50,014 bases of DNA from Actinomyces israelii DSM 43320 (GCF_000711965.1 NZ_KL544004.1:1-50014); one strand, 5' to 3'. Counted from the stretch's first letter, positions 24,476 to 33,867 are shown. Notes: generated by a model not told the origin, from the sequence alone. Made by a program: numbers and translations.

Positions 24476-25842
24476 CTGCCGCACCCCGCCTCGAGCCCCG
24501 GAGCCTCGGGGTCATCAAGGACCCCTCGCACCAGCTGAGCGACGGCTACCTCGACCGCACGCCGATTCTGCAGTACATCCTGCTGTCGATCTGCTTCCCG
24601 CTGTGGGGGGCGGCCGCCAGCCTCAACGACATCCTCATCACCCAGTTCAAGTCCGTCTTCACCCTGTCCGACTTCGCCTCGGCATTCGTTCAGTCAGCCT
24701 TCTACGGCGGCTACTTCCTGCTGGCCGTCCCCGCCTCCCGCGTCATTCGCCGCTGGACGTACAAGACCGGCATTCTCGTCGGACTCAGCTTCTACATCGT
24801 GGGCTGCACGATGTTCTTCCCCGCGTCGCACGTGGCGACATACTCGGTGTTCCTCGCAGCCCTGTTCGCCATTGCCGTGGGACTGTCCTTCCTCGAGACA
24901 TCCTGCAACACCTACTCCTCGATGATCGGGCCCAAGCGTCTGGCCACGCTGCGACTCAACATTTCGCAGACCTTCTACCCGCTGGGCTCGATCTTCGGGA
25001 TCCTGCTGGGCAAGTACCTCGTCTTCACGGAGGGGGAGGCGATCCACAAGCAGATGGAGGCGGTCTCCGGCGCCGAGCGGCAGGCGCTGGCCAACGAGCT
25101 TCTCCAGCGCACGCTCGGACCCTACCGATTCATCATTATGGTCCTGGCCGCCATGCTCCTGCTCGTGGCGATCACCCGGTTCCCGTACTGCAAGCCGCTG
25201 CGCGACGGCGTGCGCGAGTCCCGTGCGACGGTCGGCGAGACCCTGCGCTACCTGGCGGGGAACAGAAGGTTCAGGCTGGGGATCGTCACCCAGTTCCTCT
25301 ACGTGGGCATGCAGACCGCCGTGTGGTCCTTCACCATCCGCCTCGCCCTGACCCTCGACACCTCGCTCAACGAGCGCAGCGCCTCGAACTACATGGTGGC
25401 CGCATTCATCGCCTTCTTCCTCGGGAAGCTCATCGCCAACCTGCTCATGTCCCGTCTCAACGAGGACCTGGTCCTCGTCGCCTACTCCGTACTCGGCGTG
25501 GCGGCCCTCGCCTACGTCGTCACAGTGCCCAATATGACCGCGGTCTACGCGGCGATCCTGACCTCGGGCCTGTTCGGCCCGTGCTGGGCGACGATCTACG
25601 CCCGCACCCTGGACTCCATCACGGACAAGCATCACACCGAGACCGGAGGCGCCGTGATCGTCATGTCGATCATCGGGGGTGCGGTCGTCCCGGTCATTCA
25701 GGGCCTCGTGTCGGACTCGACGGGCTCAATGCAGGTCTCCTTCGCCGTCAACATCGTGTGCTTCGGCGCCGTCCTGCTCTACTTCCTCACCTCCTACCGC
25801 CGTCGCCGCTCCGTCGCCATCACCGCGGACGACGCCTCCTGA
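24472..25842 (+). CDS. deoP: FucP-family sugar:H+ symporter, probable deoxyribose permease
   Basis: Predicted 456 residues, 12 hydrophobic helices. FLLAVPASRVIRRWTYKTGI between helices 2 and 3 and the helix containing GLSFLETSCNTYSSMIGP followed by RLNISQTFYPLGSIFG are characteristic of FucP-type (FHS) permeases. Coupled to deoC by an ATGA overlap and followed by deoX-like and kinase genes, it should bring 2-deoxyribose or a related deoxysugar into the cell. The symbol follows the Salmonella deoQKPX locus, where the permease is of the same type. Confidence 0.87.
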   Translation: MTAAPRLEPRSLGVIKDPSHQLSDGYLDRTPILQYILLSICFPLWGAAASLNDILITQFKSVFTLSDFASAFVQSAFYGGYFLLAVPASRVIRRWTYKTGILVGLSFYIVGCTMFFPASHVATYSVFLAALFAIAVGLSFLETSCNTYSSMIGPKRLATLRLNISQTFYPLGSIFGILLGKYLVFTEGEAIHKQMEAVSGAERQALANELLQRTLGPYRFIIMVLAAMLLLVAITRFPYCKPLRDGVRESRATVGETLRYLAGNRRFRLGIVTQFLYVGMQTAVWSFTIRLALTLDTSLNERSASNYMVAAFIAFFLGKLIANLLMSRLNEDLVLVAYSVLGVAALAYVVTVPNMTAVYAAILTSGLFGPCWATIYARTLDSITDKHHTETGGAVIVMSIIGGAVVPVIQGLVSDSTGSMQVSFAVNIVCFGAVLLYFLTSYRRRRSVAITADDAS

Positions 25843-25853
25843 AAGGACCTGTC

Positions 25854-26894
25854 ATGACCGATGAGACCACCGTTGTTCCTCTGCAGCGCAGCCTGTTCAC
25901 GGCCGACCCCTCCCACCCGCAGGCACTGCTCTCCCACGGCGAGCTGACTGCCGCCGCCGCTCGCTATCCCAGCGGCGTGGAGACCCTCGTGATGACCAGC
26001 TCACGGGTGCGCCTCGAGATTCTGCCGTTCATGGGGCAGATCCTCTGGGACGCCGTCGTCGACGGCGTCAGCCTGCGGATGGACAACATGTTCCGCCAGC
26101 CGCTGCCCGCCAAGGAGATCACGCAGACCTACGGGTGCTTCGCCTTCCACTCGGGCCTGCTGTCCGCGGGCTGCCCGGCGCCCGAGGACACCCACCCCCT
26201 TCACGGCGAGCTCTCCTGCGCGCCCATGGACGCCGCGCGTCTCGAGGTGGGTGAGGACGGCATCCGGCTCGTATCCACCTACGAGTACGTCATGGGCTTC
26301 GGCCATCACTACCGGGCCGAGCCCTCGGTGGCCCTGCGCGCCGGAGTGAGCACCTTCGACATCGATCTGTCGGTGACCAACCTGTCCGCATACGCGCCGA
26401 TGCCCCTGCAGTACATGTGCCACATGAACTACGCCTTTGTCCCGAACGGGCGCATGAGACAGAACCTGCCCGCGGGAGCCTTCGCCCTGCGCCGCACCGT
26501 CCCCGCCCATGTCACCCCCACGCCGCGCTGGCAGACCCTCAACGACGAGATTCTCGCCGGACACATTGATGTGGACAGCCTTGAGATGGCCACCGAGTTC
26601 GACCCGGAGATCGTCTACTTCGCCGACGATCTGCCGCGCTACGGCCGGGACCTCGAGTTCACGCTGGGCGCCCCGGACGGCCCCGCCTTCATCACCCGCT
26701 TCTCCGCGGCGGACTTCCCGGTCGCCACCCGATGGATCCTGCACAATGCGGACCAGAGGGTCGCCGCCTTCGTCCTGCCGGGAACCTCCAGACCGGAGGG
26801 CCGTCTCGCCGCGCAGAAGGCAGGAACCCTGATCGAGCTCGAGGCCGGGCACAGCCGCCGCTTCCACGTCACCACCGGCATCAAGGAGTCATGA
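25854..26894 (+). CDS. deoX: DUF4432 aldose-1-epimerase-like protein (DeoX-like)
   Basis: Predicted 346 residues of the galactose-mutarotase-like beta-sandwich fold. ETLVMTSSRVRLEILPFMGQILWDAV near the start (opening ETLVMTSS), PLHGELSCAPMD, an MNYAFVPNG loop and a C-terminal RRFHVTTGI strand fit DUF4432 proteins. The likely role is interconversion of deoxyribose anomers before phosphorylation, as suggested for DeoX. AAAGGA lies 8 bases before the ATG. Between the permease and the kinase genes with gaps of 11 and 3 bases, so clearly one operon. Confidence 0.85.
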   Translation: MTDETTVVPLQRSLFTADPSHPQALLSHGELTAAAARYPSGVETLVMTSSRVRLEILPFMGQILWDAVVDGVSLRMDNMFRQPLPAKEITQTYGCFAFHSGLLSAGCPAPEDTHPLHGELSCAPMDAARLEVGEDGIRLVSTYEYVMGFGHHYRAEPSVALRAGVSTFDIDLSVTNLSAYAPMPLQYMCHMNYAFVPNGRMRQNLPAGAFALRRTVPAHVTPTPRWQTLNDEILAGHIDVDSLEMATEFDPEIVYFADDLPRYGRDLEFTLGAPDGPAFITRFSAADFPVATRWILHNADQRVAAFVLPGTSRPEGRLAAQKAGTLIELEAGHSRRFHVTTGIKES

Positions 26895-26897
26895 ACC

Positions 26898-27833
26898 ATG
26901 CGAAGGCAGCCTGAGATCGCCGTCATCGGGTCGAACATGGTCGACCTGATCACCTACATCCGCCGGATGCCCCGGGAGGGCGAGACCCTCGAGGCGCCCG
27001 ATTTCGCAATGGGCTGCGGGGGCAAGGGCGCCAACCAGGCGGTCGCCGCGGCCCGGCTCGGTTCCGAGGTGCTCATGGTCACCCGCGTCGGCAATGACGT
27101 CTTCGCGGCGAACACCATCGAGAACTTCGCCCGCAACGGCATCAACACCACCTATGTCATGTCCACCGAGGCCACCAGCGGCGTCGCCCCGATCTTCGTC
27201 GACGAGGAGTCCAGGAACTCGATCCTCATCGTCAAGGGGGCAAACGGGTTCCTCACGCCCGAGGACGTGGCCGCGGCCGAGAAGGATATTGCCCGCTGCC
27301 GACTCATTGTGCTTCAGCTCGAGATCCCCCTGGAGACCGTCTACGCCGCGGTCGAGCTCGGACGGCGCCTCGGGGTGCCGGTTCTGCTCAACCCGGCGCC
27401 CGCCCAGCCCGACCTCGTCCTGGAACGGGTCAAGGGGTGCGACTACCTTGTCCCCAACGAGTCCGAGCTCTCCCTGCTCACCGGCATGCCCGTCGATACG
27501 CTCGACGACATCCGCAAGGCTGCGGGCGTGCTCCTGCGCGCCGGAGTGCGCCACGTCATTGTGACGCTGGGCGCGCGCGGGGCGCTGTGGCTGACCGAGG
27601 GCCGCGAGCATCTCATCGACGGCATCGAGGTCGACGCCCTGGACACCACCGGCGCGGGGGACGCCTTCATCGGCTGCTTCAGCCACACGCTGGTCCAGAC
27701 CGGGGACGTGCTCACCGCCCTGAGACGGGCCAACCGCTACTCGGCCGACTCCGTGACCAGGAGGGGGACGCAGACCTCCTACGCCACCGCTGAGAGCTTC
27801 GCCCTCCTGCTGGAGGACTCCGACGCGGGCTGA
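26898..27833 (+). CDS. deoK: Ribokinase-family (PfkB) sugar kinase, probable deoxyribokinase
   Basis: Predicted 311 residues. GCGGKGANQAVAAARLG is the ribokinase substrate motif, LLNPAPAQ and VPNESE follow, and DTTGAGDAFIGCF is the PfkB signature 2 with the catalytic Asp. In this operon the expected reaction is ATP-dependent phosphorylation of 2-deoxyribose to the 5-phosphate used by DeoC. The ribosome-binding site AAGGAG lies within the end of deoX; the two genes are three bases apart. Ribokinase activity cannot be excluded by sequence alone. Confidence 0.87.
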   Translation: MRRQPEIAVIGSNMVDLITYIRRMPREGETLEAPDFAMGCGGKGANQAVAAARLGSEVLMVTRVGNDVFAANTIENFARNGINTTYVMSTEATSGVAPIFVDEESRNSILIVKGANGFLTPEDVAAAEKDIARCRLIVLQLEIPLETVYAAVELGRRLGVPVLLNPAPAQPDLVLERVKGCDYLVPNESELSLLTGMPVDTLDDIRKAAGVLLRAGVRHVIVTLGARGALWLTEGREHLIDGIEVDALDTTGAGDAFIGCFSHTLVQTGDVLTALRRANRYSADSVTRRGTQTSYATAESFALLLEDSDAG

Positions 27834-27876
27834 CGGGCCGCGCCGTCCGCCGGCGTCGCGCGTCGCCCGGGGCGCC

Positions 27877-27882
27877 TAGGCT
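27877..27882 (+). promoter_or_regulatory. -10 box of a probable leaderless nudC transcript
   Basis: TAGGCT ends six bases before the ATG at 27889. There is no ribosome-binding site in the short interval. The -35 region (GTCGC-rich) is poor. Confidence 0.5.
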
Positions 27883-27888
27883 GACGCC

Positions 27889-29037
27889 ATGAGCCCGTCG
27901 CGAACCCGGTCTCCCAGCGCCGCCTCTCCGCCCGGGAAGGGCGGAGAGGACGCCTACGGCCGCCGCTCCCTGTCCCGCTCCACCACCGACCGCGATGCCG
28001 CGCGTCGCGCCGAGCCGGGCCTGCTCGCCGACCTCGCCGCCGACCCCGCCACCCGCCTGCTGCTCGCGGATGCGCGCGGGCGCGTCGCCCTGGACGTGCC
28101 CGCCGTGCACCCCGACCTGCCCGAGGACGGGCTGACCCCGCCCGCGCCCTCGGGCCGCGACCGCGCCGTGTGGGATGCGAGCAGCCGCGCCGTGCAGCCT
28201 CCCCGCCTGGCCCCGCTGAGCGCCGCGGACCTCGGAGGCGGGGCCCCGAGCGCCCTGGCCGGCCTGACGACCATCTACCTCGGCCGCGAGAACGGCACCG
28301 GCACCGGCGACGCCGCCGGGGCCTCCTGGCTGGCCGTCGTCGTCCCCGACGCGCCAGCGGGCCCGGCCGACGCAGAAGGCGCCGACCAGGCCCACCGGGA
28401 GGTGACCGGCCTCCTGGCGCGCCACCCACTGTCCGCCCTGCGCGCCGTCGGCCACGCCCTGAGCGCCCACGACGCCGGGCTGGCCACGCCCGCTGTCGCC
28501 CTGGCCGCCTGGCACGCCCGGGCTCGCTTCTGCACCGCCTGCGGCGGGCGCACCACCGCCGACCAGGCCGGGTGGGTGCGCCGCTGCACCGCCTGCGGCG
28601 CCCTCGACTTCCCGCGCGCGGACCCGGCCGTGATCATGGCCGTCACCGACGACGCCGACCGCATCGTCCTGGTCCACGGCGCCCGCTGGGCCCCCGGGCG
28701 CTACTCCACGGTCGCCGGGTACGTGGAGGCGGGGGAGTCCGGCGAGGCCGCGGTCGTGCGCGAGGTCGCCGAGGAGACCGGGCTGCGCGTGGCCTCGGTC
28801 GAGCTCGTCGCCTCCCAGCCCTGGCCCTTCCCGCGCTCCCTCATGCTCGGCTACCGGGCCCGCCTGGCGCCGGGCGAGCGCCCGGCGCGCCCCGACGGCC
28901 AGGAGGTCACCGACGTCGTCGTGCTCTCGCGCTCCGAGCTGGAGGCCGCCCTGGCCGCCGGCGCCGTGGTCCTGCCCGGGCCCACCTCGATCGCCCGCAT
29001 GCTCATCGAGGACTGGTACGGCGGACCGATCCGGTGA
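27889..29037 (+). CDS. nudC: NAD+ diphosphatase (NudC-type Nudix hydrolase)
   Basis: Predicted 382 residues. A zinc ribbon with paired cysteines (FCTACGG and RRCTACGA) precedes the Nudix box GYVEAGESGEAAVVREVAEE (continuing TGLRV). The NudC-specific motif SQPWPFPRSLM follows it. NudC hydrolyses NAD(H) to NMN(H) and AMP, and can remove NAD caps from RNA 5' ends. The N-terminal region is long and rich in Ala, Arg and Pro. The start is supported by the -10 box six bases upstream, giving a leaderless mRNA. Confidence 0.95.
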   Translation: MSPSRTRSPSAASPPGKGGEDAYGRRSLSRSTTDRDAARRAEPGLLADLAADPATRLLLADARGRVALDVPAVHPDLPEDGLTPPAPSGRDRAVWDASSRAVQPPRLAPLSAADLGGGAPSALAGLTTIYLGRENGTGTGDAAGASWLAVVVPDAPAGPADAEGADQAHREVTGLLARHPLSALRAVGHALSAHDAGLATPAVALAAWHARARFCTACGGRTTADQAGWVRRCTACGALDFPRADPAVIMAVTDDADRIVLVHGARWAPGRYSTVAGYVEAGESGEAAVVREVAEETGLRVASVELVASQPWPFPRSLMLGYRARLAPGERPARPDGQEVTDVVVLSRSELEAALAAGAVVLPGPTSIARMLIEDWYGGPIR

Positions 29038-29102
29038 GACCCGGCGGCTCTCCGCGGTCGGTGAGCGCTCCCGCGACACCTGTACCTGTCGGCGGCTCGT
29101 GG

Positions 29103-29108
29103 CAGGCT
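29103..29108 (+). promoter_or_regulatory. Possible -10 box (CAGGCT) for uvrD2
   Basis: CAGGCT ends five bases before the GTG at 29114 and eight before the ATG at 29117. It matches TAGGCT at five of six positions. Suggestive of another leaderless start, but weaker than the others. Confidence 0.3.
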
Positions 29109-29113
29109 GAGCC

Positions 29114-31306
29114 GTGATGAGTGAGCACGCACCGCGCCCCGCCGCCAGCACCCGACCGGACTCCCGCCCGCCCGGGGCCCTGCCCGGCCCCGCCGCGCTG
29201 CTCGACGCCCTGGACCCCGACCAGCGCCAGGTCGCCGAGCACCTCGAGGGGGCCCTGTGCGTGCTGGCCGGCGCCGGCACCGGCAAGACCCGCGCCATCA
29301 CCTACCGCATCGCCCACGGGGTCGCCGTCGGCGCCTACCAGCCGACCCAGGTCCTGGCCGTCACCTTCACGGCCCGCGCCGCCGGGGAGATGCGCTCGCG
29401 CCTGGCCGACCTGGGCGTCAACGGCACCCAGGCCCGCACCTTCCACTCCGCCGCCCTGCGCCAGCTCACCTACTTCTGGCCCACCGCGATCGGCGGTCGC
29501 CGCCCCGAGATCGAGAAGTTCAAGGGCCGTCTCGTCGGCACGGCCGCCCACCGCCTCGGCCTGTCCGCCGACCGCGCCCTCATCCGCGACCTGTCGGCCG
29601 AGGTCGAGTGGGCCAAGGTCACCATGACCCTGCCCGAGGACTACGCCCAGCGCGCCGCGGCCCTGCGCCGCGAGCCGCCGGGAGGCCTGGAGCCCGCCAC
29701 GGTCGCCCAGGTGCTGGCCGCCTACGAGGAGGCCAAGACCGAGCGCGGGGTCATCGACTTCGAGGACGTCCTGCTCCTCATGGTCGGCATCCTCCTGGAC
29801 CGCGAGGACATCGCCGACCAGGTGCGCGGCCAGTACAAGCACTTCGTCGTCGACGAGTACCAGGACGTCTCCCCGCTCCAGCAGCGCCTGCTGGACCTGT
29901 GGCTGGGGCGGCGCCGCCAGCTGTGCGTCGTGGGGGACGTCTCCCAGACCATCTACTCCTTCACCGGCGCCACCCCCGACTTCCTGACCGGCTTCACCGC
30001 CCGGTACGCCGGCGCCCGCACGGTCAGGCTGAGCCGCGACTACCGCTCCACCCCGCAGGTCGTCTCCCTGGCCAACCGGGTCCTGTCGCGCTCGCGGCGC
30101 GGGGGAGGGGCCCCGGCCCTGCCCGCCGGCGCCGTCGAGCTCGTCGCCCAGCGCCCCAGCGGGCCCGCCGTGCGCTTCGAGGCCTACGACGACGACGTCG
30201 CCGAGGCCGCGGGAGTGGTCGAGCACGTCGGCCGACTGCGGTCCAGCGGCGTGCCGCTCAGCGAGATCGCCGTCCTGTACCGCACCAACTCCCAGTCCGA
30301 GGTGATCGAGCAGGCCCTGTCCGGGGCAGGAATCGGCTACCTGGTGCGCGGCGGGGAGCGCTTCTTCGAGCGCGACGAGGTCAAGCGCGCCATGGTCATT
30401 CTGCGCGCCGCCGCCCGCACCGAGCGGGCGGACCTGACCGGCGACGTCGGCGCCGACACCCGCATGGTGCTCGGCCGGGAGGGCTGGAGCGAGCGGCCCC
30501 CGGCCCCCCGCGGCGCCGTGCGCGAGCGATGGGACTCCCTGAACGCCATCGTCGAGCTGGCCGACGAGCTCGGCTCCAGGCGGGGAGCCGACCTGGACGG
30601 GCTGGTCGCCGAGCTCGGCGAGCGCGCCGCCGCCCAGAACGCGCCGACGGTCGAGGGCGTCACCCTGTCCTCCCTGCACGCCGCCAAGGGCCTGGAGTGG
30701 GACGCCGTCGTGCTCGTGGGCGCCAGCGAGGGGCTGCTGCCGATCTCCCTGGCCGAGGGCCCGGCCGCGGTCGAGGAGGAGCGGCGGCTGCTGTACGTGG
30801 GCGTGACCCGCGCCCGCGAGCACCTGGTCATCTCCTACGCCCGGGCGCGCAACGCCGGTGGGCGCGCCTCGCGCAAGCCCTCGCGCTTCCTGGACGGGAT
30901 CTGGCCCACCGGAGGGGGGCCGGCCCCGCAGCGCGGCCGGTCCGCGTCCTCGCGGTCCTCGCGGTCCTCGCAGTCCCCCAAGGAGCGCGCCAGGCGGGCC
31001 GCGGCCGAGTTCGAGGCGGACAATGACCCGGCCACTATCGCCCTGTTCGAGGCGCTGCGGGCCTGGCGGGCCGGGGTCGCCAAGGAGCGCTCCAGGCCCG
31101 CCTACACGGTCTTCGCCGACACGACCCTGCGCTCCATCGCGGTGGTCAAGCCCGGTACCCTGCCCCAGCTCTCCCTCATCCACGGAGTCGGCGCGGTCAA
31201 GCTCCAGGAGTACGGGGCGGACGTGCTCTACGTGGTCCGGGACTTCCAGGGCGGGGCGGCGGAGCCGGGCCGCCCTGGTCGGGGAGGTCCCGCGGGCCGA
31301 GGCTGA
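29114..31306 (+). CDS. uvrD2: ATP-dependent DNA helicase UvrD2 (superfamily 1A, HRDC domain)
   Basis: Predicted 730 residues. Walker A GAGTGKT at residues 53-59, Walker B DEYQDV at about residue 247, motif III GDVSQTIYSF, the YRSTPQV motif IV region, and late motifs HAAKGLEWDAVVLVG and VGVTRAREHL define an SF1A helicase. The last 80 residues fit an HRDC domain (LFEALRAWRAGVAKE, then IHGVGAVKLQEYG), the actinobacterial UvrD2 design. It unwinds DNA 3' to 5' in repair. Start GTG 29114 or ATG 29117. The last 110 bases overlap the convergent gene at 31197. Confidence 0.95.
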   Translation: MMSEHAPRPAASTRPDSRPPGALPGPAALLDALDPDQRQVAEHLEGALCVLAGAGTGKTRAITYRIAHGVAVGAYQPTQVLAVTFTARAAGEMRSRLADLGVNGTQARTFHSAALRQLTYFWPTAIGGRRPEIEKFKGRLVGTAAHRLGLSADRALIRDLSAEVEWAKVTMTLPEDYAQRAAALRREPPGGLEPATVAQVLAAYEEAKTERGVIDFEDVLLLMVGILLDREDIADQVRGQYKHFVVDEYQDVSPLQQRLLDLWLGRRRQLCVVGDVSQTIYSFTGATPDFLTGFTARYAGARTVRLSRDYRSTPQVVSLANRVLSRSRRGGGAPALPAGAVELVAQRPSGPAVRFEAYDDDVAEAAGVVEHVGRLRSSGVPLSEIAVLYRTNSQSEVIEQALSGAGIGYLVRGGERFFERDEVKRAMVILRAAARTERADLTGDVGADTRMVLGREGWSERPPAPRGAVRERWDSLNAIVELADELGSRRGADLDGLVAELGERAAAQNAPTVEGVTLSSLHAAKGLEWDAVVLVGASEGLLPISLAEGPAAVEEERRLLYVGVTRAREHLVISYARARNAGGRASRKPSRFLDGIWPTGGGPAPQRGRSASSRSSRSSQSPKERARRAAAEFEADNDPATIALFEALRAWRAGVAKERSRPAYTVFADTTLRSIAVVKPGTLPQLSLIHGVGAVKLQEYGADVLYVVRDFQGGAAEPGRPGRGGPAGRG

Positions 31307-32291
31307 GCGCGGCGGCAGGCCCGCGACGCCCCTGCCGCCTGCTGTGCGCCTCGCGCGGTCCCGGACCGGCGGGCTCGGGCGAGGCCTCCAGCTCGACGCA
31401 CAGGCACTCGGGATGGGGCGCCCAGAGCCGTTCCACACCCACGGCCTCCAGCCCCGAGACCTCGACGCTGTGCCCGACCCACGGCCGCCGTCGACCCGCC
31501 AGCACGTCCGTGACCGCGCGCGCCGCCAGCGCCGCCGCCTGGTGCACCAGCAGCAGCTCGGTCGGCGGCGGGGCCAGAAGACGCAGCTGGGTGGCCACCG
31601 CCGGCCACTGCGGGTCCGCGTCGCGCTCCCACAGGTCCAGGCACGTGGCGCAGGGCGGGCGGCCCGGCGCCAGGAGCGGGCCCACGCGCACGCTCACCTC
31701 CCGCACGACCACCGGCAGGTGGGCGACCCCCGCCACGCTCAGGTCCTGCGCCCGCAACGGCTCGACGAGGTGCCCCTCGACGGTGACGACCAGGTGCGGG
31801 CGCGTCTCCAGGGGCGCGCGGGTGCGCACGGGCGGGACGAGGGCGCCCGCCCAGTCGCTCAGCTCCTCGTCCTCGGCCAGCAGCGTGCCCACGCCGGCCT
31901 CCGCCAGCAGGGACACGAGCTCGCGGGCGAGCCGGCAGCCGCCGATCACGCCCACGATGCCGTCGCGCAGCGCATGCGCGCGCGCCTGCGGGCTGTCGGC
32001 CAGGCGCTCCCAGTAGAGCGCGTCGCCGCTCGTCGGCGTCGGGGTGTCGCGGGTCAGGGCGCCGGCCTCGTCGAGGGCGGACAGGATCTGGCGAGCACGG
32101 GCGACCGGCACCTCGCTCCACCGCGCCACCTGGTAGACGTCTCCGGGCGACAGGTCGGGCGGCAGACGGTCGAGGAGCTGCTGCTCCTGCGGGCTCAGCC
32201 CGTCCAGGACGACGGCGTGGCCCGGCTCGGTGCCGATCTGCGACTGGCCGACGCGCCGCCACAGGATGGGGGACTGGCCTCTGAATCGCAT
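31197..32291 (-). CDS. ThiF/cyclodehydratase-like (TOMM leader-binding-like) protein
   Basis: Predicted 364 residues. An N-terminal winged-helix-like region (VYQVARWSEVPVARARQILSAL) is followed by a Rossmann-like E1/ThiF core beginning GIVGVIGGCRLARELVSLL. Cysteine pairs (PPCATCL and, near the end, CLCVEL) may bind zinc. Nucleotide-binding residues of true E1 enzymes are not clear. This pattern is what databases often call a bacteriocin cyclodehydratase-domain protein; in actinobacteria it is commonly beside uvrD2 with no peptide precursor, and none is seen here. GGAG seven bases before the ATG. The basic, proline-rich tail is antisense to the end of uvrD2. Confidence 0.72.
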   Translation of the reverse strand: MRFRGQSPILWRRVGQSQIGTEPGHAVVLDGLSPQEQQLLDRLPPDLSPGDVYQVARWSEVPVARARQILSALDEAGALTRDTPTPTSGDALYWERLADSPQARAHALRDGIVGVIGGCRLARELVSLLAEAGVGTLLAEDEELSDWAGALVPPVRTRAPLETRPHLVVTVEGHLVEPLRAQDLSVAGVAHLPVVVREVSVRVGPLLAPGRPPCATCLDLWERDADPQWPAVATQLRLLAPPPTELLLVHQAAALAARAVTDVLAGRRRPWVGHSVEVSGLEAVGVERLWAPHPECLCVELEASPEPAGPGPREAHSRRQGRRGPAAALSLGPRDLPDQGGPAPPPRPGSPGPRRARPPRTPGA

Positions 32292-32413
32292 GGGTTGCTC
32301 CAAACGGCGCCCGGTTCGCGAAAGAGGCAGGCTGCCGCGGGCGCTCAGCCGCAGGGTGGCACGGCGGCGCAGCGACGCGCCATGGCTCTGTCACCCTGTG
32401 GAAAACTCGCGGG

Positions 32414-33664
32414 TCACTGCTGGGCGAGCACCGTCTCGCAGGTGGAGGCCCCCGAGGTGTCCCCGGCGGCAATGGCCTCCACCGTGGTGACGGCCTCGTG
32501 CAGCGTCGATACCGCGTAGACCTTCAGGCCGTCGGGGACGTGCCCCACCACGTCCCCGCAGTTCGAGGCCGGGGCCAGGAAGTACTCGGAGCCGTCGGCC
32601 TTGGCGCCGGCCATCTTCTGCGCAATGCCGCCGATGGGCCCCACGGACCCGTCGAGGGCGATCGTGCCCGTCCCGGCGATGTCCTTGCCGCCGGTCAGGT
32701 CGCCGGGGGTGAGCTTGTCGATAATGCCCAGGGCGAACATGCTGCCGGCGCTGGGGCCCCCGACGTCGGACAGCTCGAAGGTCGCATTGATGTCCGAGTC
32801 CGCCTGGGCCGACAGGTACACGCCCAGCAGTGAGCCCTCGGAGTCCGGCGCGCCGTCGGAGTTCGCGTCCGGGGGCTCGACGGTGGTCAGCGACACGGTC
32901 GTCGGCCGGCCGTCGCGCTCGATGCCCAGGCTGACGCGCGTGCCCACCGGGATCGTCGTCAGCAGCTCGCGCAGCGCGGCGAAGGTCGTGATCGGCGTCG
33001 TCTGCCCGCCGTCGGGCGTGATGGAGGTCAGGACGTCGCCCTGGTCGACCACGTCCTGGGCCTGGCCGGACCCGGTGCCCTCAATGGTGAGGACCATGCG
33101 GGTGGCCATCCCCGTCTCCATGAGCGCGGCGACCACGGCGGTGTTCTGGGAGCTGGTCATCTGGGCCCGGTTGGCCTGCTCGACCTCCTGCGAGCTCAGC
33201 GACTTCGGACAGACCTGCTCGCGGTCCAGGATCGTCTTGTCGGGCGAGAGCCAGGCGCCCACGACGTCGAAGAGGGTCACCGGGTGCTGGGGGCACCCGG
33301 AGACCGACACCGTCGTCATGCGCAGCGCCCCGTCGGCCGGGTAGGTCTGCGCGCCGGTGACGGTGATGACGTCCTGGGCCCCCTGGTCCCCGGAGCCCCC
33401 TGCCAGCACGTTCCAGGTCGGGCCGGGCGCCTCGATGACCTTGTCCACCCGCACGGTCGCCCCCGCGACGAGGAGGCCCACGGCGAGCACCACCGCTCCG
33501 ATCCCGATCGCGAGCCGCCCGGACCGCCGCCGACGGCGATTGCCCAGACTGGGAACGGGCTCGGTGCCTGCGGCCGGCTCCCGGGCGGGCTCGGCGGCAG
33601 CCTCCTGCCCGGACTCGGCGGCGCGGGCGGAGGGCGGCGTCTGGTGGTGCTGTTCGTCCGTCAC
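32414..33664 (-). CDS. Membrane-anchored PDZ / Lon-type (S16) serine protease
   Basis: Predicted 416 residues. A polar N-terminus and basic stretch NRRRRRSGR precede one membrane helix (LAIGIGAVVLAVGLLVAGA). A PDZ-like domain follows (VVDQGDVLTSITPDG), then a Lon-type protease domain with catalytic Ser in DVGGPSAGSMFAL and Lys in GGIAQKMAGAKADG. This is the YlbL-like family of secreted proteases. GTG start at 33664 was chosen because the reading frame has no good ATG near the conserved region and CATGAT ends six bases before it. The gene precedes the ThiF-like gene by 122 bases; the 33665-33867 gap is a divergent promoter region. Confidence 0.88.
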   Translation of the reverse strand: MTDEQHHQTPPSARAAESGQEAAAEPAREPAAGTEPVPSLGNRRRRRSGRLAIGIGAVVLAVGLLVAGATVRVDKVIEAPGPTWNVLAGGSGDQGAQDVITVTGAQTYPADGALRMTTVSVSGCPQHPVTLFDVVGAWLSPDKTILDREQVCPKSLSSQEVEQANRAQMTSSQNTAVVAALMETGMATRMVLTIEGTGSGQAQDVVDQGDVLTSITPDGGQTTPITTFAALRELLTTIPVGTRVSLGIERDGRPTTVSLTTVEPPDANSDGAPDSEGSLLGVYLSAQADSDINATFELSDVGGPSAGSMFALGIIDKLTPGDLTGGKDIAGTGTIALDGSVGPIGGIAQKMAGAKADGSEYFLAPASNCGDVVGHVPDGLKVYAVSTLHEAVTTVEAIAAGDTSGASTCETVLAQQ

Positions 33665-33867
33665 GGCCCCATCATGCGTCCTGAAGGGGCTCCAGGTCTC
33701 CCCCGTCCGGACGGCGGGCGCGCGGTGTCGCCATTGCCACGTCTCAGCAGGGCCGGTTCCCGGCTCGTACACAGGAATGGGTGGCACGCTCCCCGTGTTG
33801 CGCCTGTACGGCCCTCAGCCGCTATCAGCCGTACGGCCCGACACCCCGTACCACCGAGAGGAACCCC

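Noticed and set aside
29003..31438. Long minus-strand open frame opposite uvrD2
   Set aside because: Composition typical of antisense to GC-rich genes; all helicase motifs are on the plus strand.
31197..32291. Ribosomal peptide (TOMM/bacteriocin) biosynthesis cluster
   Set aside because: Only a cyclodehydratase-like protein is present. No precursor peptide, YcaO or dehydrogenase is seen nearby, and the neighbours are housekeeping genes.
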